This document shows, in pieces, positions 57,890-64,000 of a stretch of DNA of 64,000 nucleotides (positions within the stretch are counted from its first letter, which is position 1; every line of letters begins with the position of its first letter). Under the pieces are notes generated by a model. The model was not told the DNA's origin. It was given only the letters and a program-made list of their open reading frames with translations, and ran no database searches. The position numbers and the translations under genes are program-made. This stretch comes from Rhabdophis nuchalis (lineage: Eukaryota; Chordata; Lepidosauria; Squamata; Natricidae): NCBI GenBank assembly GCA_039707465.1, contig CM077647.1, positions 175,139,663-175,203,662 of the forward strand. The letters are read 5' to 3'.

Positions 57890-58340
57890 TGACTTTCCTG
57901 ATGTTCTGACCTAGGCTTCCTTAAAAAGCATGAAGCAGAATCTTGGTCCCGGAAAAAAATCTCCTTTATTTACACAACTGTGAATTCCTTTCATTCACAT
58001 TCACCAAGGCTTGGCAAACAGTCTTTCAGAGGAATCTTTATCAACACGAACCTTATCTCACTTGGCAAGCTGCCACATGACTAGCTTCCACATGAAGGGT
58101 AAGGCAACACTTGGCACAGATTTTCTTGTAGTAACAAACAGAACTTTCCACTCCTGAAACGACCAAAGGAATGAATTGTTTCCTGCAAAACCCACTCCCT
58201 GTTCACTCCTCTTTTGTTTCCTATGGGAAAGGCCAATCACCTCCAGCATATGGCTTTACTCCCAAGTTGTTCTTGTCTTCTGGCAGCTCTGCACATGTGC
58301 ACAGTAGGAACAGGCTCCAGCTGTTCCTCTGCCTCACTGC
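57890..58340. mobile_element. LTR-like repeat, fourth copy
   Basis: It starts tgttctgacctaggcttcc and runs to 'ctccagctgttcctctgcct', where it is cut. It is the same family as 16229-16668. Confidence 0.5.
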
Positions 58341-58584
58341 TGCGATGTGGTCTCATCCAGCCCATTGGGCCATCATGGAAACTGTAAGGGCCTGCCCACA
58401 TGGCTTCAGCTTGGTCTACCCAATGCAAAGAAGAAACATGACAACAGTTTGGGAGTGGCATCAAGCTGGCCATGCCCACCCAGTTGGCCGCACCTGGCCA
58501 GCCCCCATAGGTCAGCCACAGCCCTGTTATGACCCACAATGAAATTGCATTTGACACCTCTGCTTTAACATATTCTAAAGAATA
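58341..58584. other. Probable DNA-transposon remnant
   Basis: The end 'aaattgcatttgacacctct' is typical of a hAT-like terminal region. The rest is GC-rich and not recognised. Confidence 0.3.
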
Positions 58585-58929
58585 TACAATACAATAGCAG
58601 AGTTGCAAGGACCTTGGAGGTCTTCTAGTCCAACCCCCTGCCCAGGCGGAGCCCTATGCCATTTCAGACAAATGGCTATCCAACATCTTCTTAAAGACTT
58701 CCAGTGTTGGGGCATTCACAACTTCCGGAGGCAAGCGGTTCCACTGATTAATTGTTCTAACAGTCAGGAAATTTCACCTCAGTTCTAAGTTGTTCTCTCC
58801 TTGATTAGTTTCCACCCATTGCTTCTTGTTCTACCCTCAGGTGCCTTGGTGAATAGTTTGACTCCCTCTTCTTTGTGGCAACCCCTGAGATATTGGAACA
58901 TTGCTATCATGTCTCCCCTGGTCCTTCTT
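58585..58929 (-). mobile_element. CR1 3' fragment
   Basis: It starts with an acaat tail and 'ggaggtcttctagtccaacc' and extends to the 'atgtctcccctggtccttct' block, where an L2 begins. Confidence 0.88.
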
Positions 58930-59775
58930 TTAATTTTCATTTCATTTCATTTTATTATATTTATATCCCGCCCTTCTCCACAGAGGACCCAGGGTGGCGC
59001 ACAGGAAATTTAAAAATATACAAAAGTACAAAAATAAATACATAATTTAAAATATATATTAAATTACCTGATCCTATGCTAAAAACCAAATTATTAAAAA
59101 CCCAATTTAAAACTTTCTAAAAGTCCCCGTGGGAGGTTAGGCTAGGCCGGCTTGTTGGAAGAAGTATGTCTTTAGACATTGGCGGAAGAGGCGGAGGTCG
59201 GTGATGGTACGTAATTCAGGGGGTAGGTCGTTCCAAAGGGCTGGGCCCGCCACAGAGAAGGCTCTTCCCCTGGGTGTCGCCAGTCGGCATTGTCCGGCCG
59301 ATGGCACCCTAAGAAGGCCCTCTCTGTGGGAGCGTATCGGTCTAATGGATGTATGGGGCAGGAGGCGGTCTCGCATATAACTAGGCCCCGAGCCATGGAG
59401 CGCTTTAAAGATGGTCGTCAAAAGCTTGAAGCGCACCTGAAAAGCCACAGGAAGCCAATGCAGCTCGCGCAGGATTGGTGTTATGTGGGAGCATCTGGTG
59501 GCTCCCGTAATTACCCGCGCGGCTGCGTTTTGGACTAGCTGTAGCTTTCGAGTGCACCTCAAGGGAAGCCCCATGTAGAGAGCATTACAGTAGTCGTTGG
59601 GACGTCATGAGAGCTTGAGTGACTGTGCGAAGGGCAGCCCGGTCCAGTAAGGGGCACAATTGGCGCATCAGGCGTACCTGATGAAATGCCGCCCTGGCCA
59701 CGGCCGCCACATGGTCCTCCAAGGACAGCCGGGAATCCAGGAGGACACCCAAATTGCGCGCCCCCTCCACGGGGG
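58930..59775 (-). mobile_element. L2 LINE 3' fragment (846 bp)
   Basis: Frames 59770-59585 and 59574-59137 read the L2 C-terminal half ([48 protein letters not shown]). Around 59595 the text differs by a short deletion. Confidence 0.9.
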
Positions 59776-60081
59776 CCAGTTTTATTTTATTTTATTTTAT
59801 TTTGTGTTGCGTAGTTTTGTTTTGTTTTATTTCATTATTTCATTTTTTTGCAATATATATCCCTTTATTATTTTTACAAACAATCAAAAGTAGCAAACAT
59901 ACAGCAAACATACATTTTCCACAAAGCAACAGCCCGTCAAAGTTACTGTCGTTGTTCCATCCAAAAGTAAATCAGAGTCCAAGGCAAAGTATTGCTCAAA
60001 GTTCCAATTTCTTAAGAGAGCCATGTTGGCACAACTGAGAAAACCCAAATCTGAAATCTTTCCAGTTTTCCCAACCCAGTT
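59776..60081. other. AT-rich spacer before the L1, probable repeat
   Basis: A (TTTTA)n run (59776-59802) is followed by sequence that continues into the 96-bp segment duplicated by the L1 insertion. It is probably another dispersed element. No gene is seen. Confidence 0.35.
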
Positions 60082-62256
60082 GAAATTTCAAGATCTTGCC
60101 TCCACACACACAACTCCATCCCATGGTCCAATCTCTCACTGCCATGCTGGCAGTTCCACCCATCCAGTTCTGGTCAGACTTCCGGTTCCGGCTCCTGCGG
60201 CGACGGGCGAGCCTAGCGCTCGCTCGCCGCTTTGTTTCTTCTTCTGCCCCCCAACGGGGGCGAGACTCCTCTTTTTTGAGGGTCTCCCGTAGGGCCGGCT
60301 CGTCGGGGGGCGTGCCCCCCACGGCGGTGGAGGAAGCGGCTCCCGGCGCGGCTCAGGTGAGGGAGAACATGCCAGCGGGGGGTTCTCCCTTCGCCTAAGG
60401 AAGACGGCGCCATCTACAGCAATGAGGAGGGCTGATCGGCTCAGTCGGAAGGGCTCCCGAGGCTTCAGCTGCGAGGAGAGAGTGAGTTTCTAAAAAAACT
60501 TTTTTTACCTTGCTGCCAGCCAGGCTGAACGGAATGGGAGGGGGGTGTTTATTTTCAAAAACCCCCCCTCGGATTTAAGCGGCGCGTTAAAATGGCTTCT
60601 CTGCAAAGAGAAAGCGGAAAACTTTCACTCCGGATGGTCTCTAACAAAGGAAAGTGGATTGTGACTTTTTGCAACATTGTTTCTGGGTCTGGCTGAGTTT
60701 TAAAAAAATTTATTTTGCTACTCTCTCCCTCTGGCTGAGATGAGCGGTGGAAGTGGATTCCTTTTGTCCCTGCCTGACTATTTCAACTAAGGAAAATTTC
60801 CAGCGTCTCTTTGAAAGCAGGACTCTCTCTGGATTTTTGAAAAAAAAATTTTTTTTTGATGGATTTGTGACTTCTTCTCTGGAATACCTTCGTTATTACT
60901 ATTTGGGAAATTGTGTCTCCTTTGGTTTCTGAATTGTTTGCAACTTCACAGCCCTGAACTGAACTGAGCTCCTGGTTAGCCCCACCAGCCCCACCCGGAA
61001 AACGCCATCTTGGTGGCAGTGACTCTAACTTTTAACCATGGCACAAGAAGCAGCACTTGTAAATTTGGAACAAAGGATGGCTTCTCTTGAAACTTCTATA
61101 CTAACTTTGATATCAGAAATAAAGGCCCAGAGGGCTGAAAGTATTATCTTCAAGAAGGAGTTGTTGGATACAAGAAGACAAGTGCTGGATAACACACAGA
61201 AGAATAAAGAACTGGAAGGGGGGTTGGAGGGGGCCAAGGGGGAAATTAAAAATGTTACCAATGAGGTTGTGGAAATAAATGGGCATGTGTCTAGGATGGA
61301 TATGGAAAGAATGACATATTTTTTGAGATTTCAAAATGTTTCTGAGGAATCTGGTGAATACCTCCCTGATCTTATGAGCATAATTTTAGCAGACTATTTA
61401 CAAAAACCTAAGGATGAGATCAGGGGGGATATTGACCTAGCCTACAGAATTAACTCAGCATATGCCAGGATAAATGAAGTGCCTAGAGAGATACATGTGA
61501 AATTTGTTAGAAGGTCAACCAGAGAGGAAGTCCTGAAAGCGCAGAGAGAGAAACCTTTAACGTATCAACGAAAAACGGTCACTATCTTGAAGCAGATCCC
61601 TAGAAAAATTAGAGATTTAAGAAGGAAATTTTCCTTCTTGTCTAAAACCTTGTTTGATCACGGGATTTGGTTCAAGTGGATGACCCCTGAAGGGATGCTG
61701 GTGTTCTGGGAAGGAGGAAGAGTGAGGATTAAAACAGTTGCTGAGGCGGAAGCCTTTCTTAAAAAACATTCCTCTGCCCTGGGGGAAGATCCAGGGGGGA
61801 CGGAGGGGGCCACGGCCTCGCTCGGGGGCCAGGGAGGAGAGAAAGAAGATACAATAGCCAAAAGACTTAGATCAAAAAAATAACTTTGCCTTGATTTTTC
61901 TTGAACAATTTTGCATAATATTCCTATCCGGACTTTTTGTAAATGTCTGACAGCATGGAAGGGAGAATTTAGGTAAATGTACTTGCTCTCATCTTGTAGT
62001 GGTATGGAAAATGTTTTCTATGATAACTTTTTTAATGTGTAATTTGAGGTCTTGGAAGGTCCGACGACTCTGACGTGAATGCTCTCAAAATTTCTTTGTA
62101 ACCATTACCCTATCCTGTTAAAAAATGTAAAACCAATAAAACTTTTTCAATATAAAAAAAGAAATTTCAAGATCTTGCCTCCACACACACAACTCCATCC
62201 CATGGTCCAATCTCTCACTGCCATGCTGGCAGTTCCACCCATCCAGTTCTGGTCAG
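60082..62256 (+). mobile_element. ORF1-only L1 element with a 96-bp target duplication
   Basis: Identical 96-base copies stand at 60082-60177 and 62161-62256. Between them (60178-62160) lie a CpG-rich 5' UTR beginning acttccggttccgg, one intact ORF1 (61038-61883), a 280-bp 3' UTR and an A run. ORF2 is entirely missing. The layout resembles the 'half-L1' (HAL1) elements known in mammals. The long, perfect duplication and the open ORF1 point to a recent insertion. Confidence 0.9.
61038..61883 (+). CDS. L1 ORF1 protein (281 aa), intact
   Basis: This is an L1 ORF1-type RNA-binding chaperone that normally coats L1 RNA in a ribonucleoprotein particle. Residues 1-85 have heptad-like spacing with many Leu, Glu and Lys, as in the trimeric coiled coil. 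Residues 90-185 look like the RRM-type domain (RMTYFLRFQNVSEESGEYLP). Residues 160-245 look like the C-terminal domain (REIHVKFVRRSTREEVL, RKFSFLSKTLFDHGIWFKW). The tail is Gly/Glu-rich and ends with a basic KRLRSKK. The ATG at 61038 follows a long GC-rich leader and is the first in the frame. No partner ORF2 follows, so mobilisation would need an L1 reverse transcriptase from elsewhere; that is inference. Confidence 0.85.
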   Translation: MAQEAALVNLEQRMASLETSILTLISEIKAQRAESIIFKKELLDTRRQVLDNTQKNKELEGGLEGAKGEIKNVTNEVVEINGHVSRMDMERMTYFLRFQNVSEESGEYLPDLMSIILADYLQKPKDEIRGDIDLAYRINSAYARINEVPREIHVKFVRRSTREEVLKAQREKPLTYQRKTVTILKQIPRKIRDLRRKFSFLSKTLFDHGIWFKWMTPEGMLVFWEGGRVRIKTVAEAEAFLKKHSSALGEDPGGTEGATASLGGQGGEKEDTIAKRLRSKK

Positions 62257-62681
62257 GTGCAGAAGTGCTAAGAAAAAGGATGACCTTGGCTTTCTAGAAA
62301 GAATTTTGTTATGACTACATAGCATCTAACTCTGTACAATCCTACCTCCCATTTTCCCACAATAGAAAATGCATAGGAGAATAATAGAAAGTATAGCAGG
62401 CCAAAGACTCAAAAGAAAAGATGGCTGCAGGCCTGAAAGTTACCCAACTGTCTTTCATGGCCGAGGAAGGACTTGAACTCATGGTCTTTTACTTTCTACA
62501 GCAGTTTGTTACCCACTAGGACAGGCTAAATTTCCTTTAAATTTAAAAATTATAGAGAAACTTCAATAAAAGGAAGAGTCTAGATTACAAATGTACCAAA
62601 TATAAGGTTCTTTCCCTGAAATTGCATACAAATCACTTTTGAATTTTTTAATTAAGGGAGCCAGACAAAACACACGATGTA
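62257..62681 (-). other. 3' flank of V2R-F
   Basis: No gene is recognised. A tRNA-like SINE remnant may lie at 62455-62525 ('gaaggacttgaactcatggt'). The final 60 bases before the stop codon align with the flank of the other receptors. Confidence 0.35.
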
Positions 62682-63580
62682 CTAATTTCTCTTTGTGAGT
62701 TGCTCCCTGTGATTTAGCTCAGGCCGCAAAACAATGATGTAGCATTTTGGGAGGAATATACATCCCAGTAACGCAGTGCTAGAGGCCAAGATGGAGAAGA
62801 TCTCCACAGCTACCATGGCTTTTCCTTTTGTGCTCAGATAGGCTGGAAAGAAGGAGATCCACACACTGCAAAAGGCCAACATGCTGAAGGTGATGAACTT
62901 GGCTTCGTTAAAGGTGTCAGGTAATTTACGGGCAAGGAAAGCAACAATGAAGCTTGCAATGGCCAAGATACCCATGTAGCCCAAGACACAATAGAAGAAG
63001 AAAGCTGACCCCTCATTGCACTGCAAAATCATTTCTTGGAGTTCTGAGTGCATGTCTAACTCAGGGAATGGGGGAGATGTTGACAACCAAATTATACAGA
63101 TACATAATTGTAATAGAGAGCATGAGAGGACAATAGAAAAGGCTAATCTTTTCCCCACCCATTTCCTCATCTGAGATCCTGGTTTAGTGGCCATGAACGC
63201 CACAACCACAGTGATGGTTTTGGCCAGTACACTAGAAATGGCCACTGAGAAGGTGATGCCAAACGTTGATTGTCGGAGAAGGCAGGTCACTTTGCCAGGC
63301 TGGCTGAGGAAGAGCAAAGAGGAGAGAAAACAGAGCAGAAGAGAGACAAGGAGGGTGTAGGTGAGGGACCGGTTGTTGGCTTTGACAATGGGAGTATTCC
63401 TATACTTAATAAAAGTTCCAAGTATCCAAGATGTCAAGAGGAAGAAACAAAGAGCAGCTGAGGCCAAACCAATTCCTAAGGTTTCTTCAAAATTTAGAAA
63501 AACCAGCGGTTTCAGGATACATCCTTTCTTTTCTTTATTTGGATAATGATCTTCTGAACACTCAAAGCAATCTTCCATAT
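62682..63580 (-). CDS. V2R-F: vomeronasal type-2 receptor, exon 6 only (5' part outside window)
   Basis: The exon opens after a TTCCAG acceptor at 63581-63586 and encodes 298 residues plus a split codon, then a stop. It starts [21 protein letters not shown], the end of the cysteine-rich linker, followed by seven hydrophobic segments at rough exon residues 24-56, 71-91, 105-130, 145-166, 193-217, 229-251 and 255-287. It has [14 protein letters not shown] and [13 protein letters not shown]. It shares with V2R-C the variants [20 protein letters not shown] and HSELQEM, so it is closer to V2R-C than to V2R-D or -E. Exons 1-5 must lie beyond the right edge. Confidence 0.93.
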
Positions 63581-64000
63581 CTGGAAGGAAAGTAAAGGAT
63601 ATTTTTTTCATCTATGCATTCTATAGCATTCAAATTACTTTGTTTCAGTTGTTATTCTTTTGAGTTCTTTCCACTTGTTTCCAAATGGATCATTTTTCTA
63701 TGAAAATTCAGTTTTTCGTCAAATGAAATTTAGGATTGGCAGAAAACAAAGCAGAAATGCGAGGACTGTTAGTCTTTGAAATGAAACCCTTTTCAAATTT
63801 AAATTTTGTTGCAATATAGGCCATTTGGAATTTCCCCACTTTTTCCCCAAAACATGGAAAATAAAACCATGAGGATATATGTAAGTCTCTAGTAACAGAG
63901 TGTGTGGACCTGAACAATAGATTGTGAGTCACAGCTATAAAAATGAATATTTACTTATAACTAAAAGTATTCATTATTTTCACACTGAGGTAGTATGTTA
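63581..64000 (-). other. Intron 5 of V2R-F, running off the right edge
   Basis: This is AT-rich intron sequence upstream of exon 6. Exon 5, which lies 130-680 bases away in V2R-D and V2R-C, is not within these 420 bases. No element is recognised. Confidence 0.6.

Noticed and set aside
60178..60480. CpG-rich stretch as a promoter for a host gene
   Set aside because: It is the 5' UTR of the L1 element bounded by the target duplication; no host exon follows.

Overview
This window is vertebrate nuclear DNA and almost certainly comes from a squamate reptile, most likely a snake. The evidence is a tandem array of vomeronasal type-2 receptors (V2R, class C GPCRs) with large AT-rich introns, set in CR1, L2 and L1 LINEs, tRNA-derived SINEs and non-autonomous hAT transposons. 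CR1 3' ends carry pentanucleotide tails of the AGAAT type, as is common in snakes. I saw no bacterial, plasmid or CRISPR features.

All receptors lie on the minus strand and use the same six-exon plan. Exon 1 (203 bp) holds the signal peptide. Exon 2 (292 bp), exon 3 (864 bp) and exon 4 (228 bp) encode the Venus-flytrap ligand-binding domain. Exon 5 (127 bp) encodes the cysteine-rich linker and exon 6 (899 bp) the seven-helix domain. From left to right: V2R-A (328-4217, exons 1-4 only, 3' end outside the window); V2R-B (6737-8436, pseudogene); V2R-C (10400-18241, complete); a V2R relic (18866-23060); V2R-D (23447-32374, complete); V2R-E (40475-53856, complete, the most divergent); V2R-F (62682-63580, exon 6 only, 5' part outside the window). 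C, D and E read as open receptors of 870, 874 and 867 residues with consistent phases and GT-AG boundaries.

The array grew by duplication of whole blocks. A tRNA-SINE in intron 1, a CR1 relic in intron 3, a conserved flank upstream of exon 1, and a decayed 5' piece of exon 3 with a CR1 inserted at the same point recur in several units. Later insertions separate the units: a nearly full-length CR1 (19698-22862), two long L2 copies (35270-37312 and 43525-45950), hAT elements with clear 8-bp target duplications, an ORF1-only L1 with a 96-bp target duplication (60082-62256), and a retrocopy in intron 1 of V2R-C.

The receptors would act as chemosensory receptors in Go-type vomeronasal neurons; that is family knowledge. 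I found no evidence of a wholly new system. The most unusual items are the ORF1-only L1 elements, the hAT families that share one interior behind different ends, and the duplicated relic exon.
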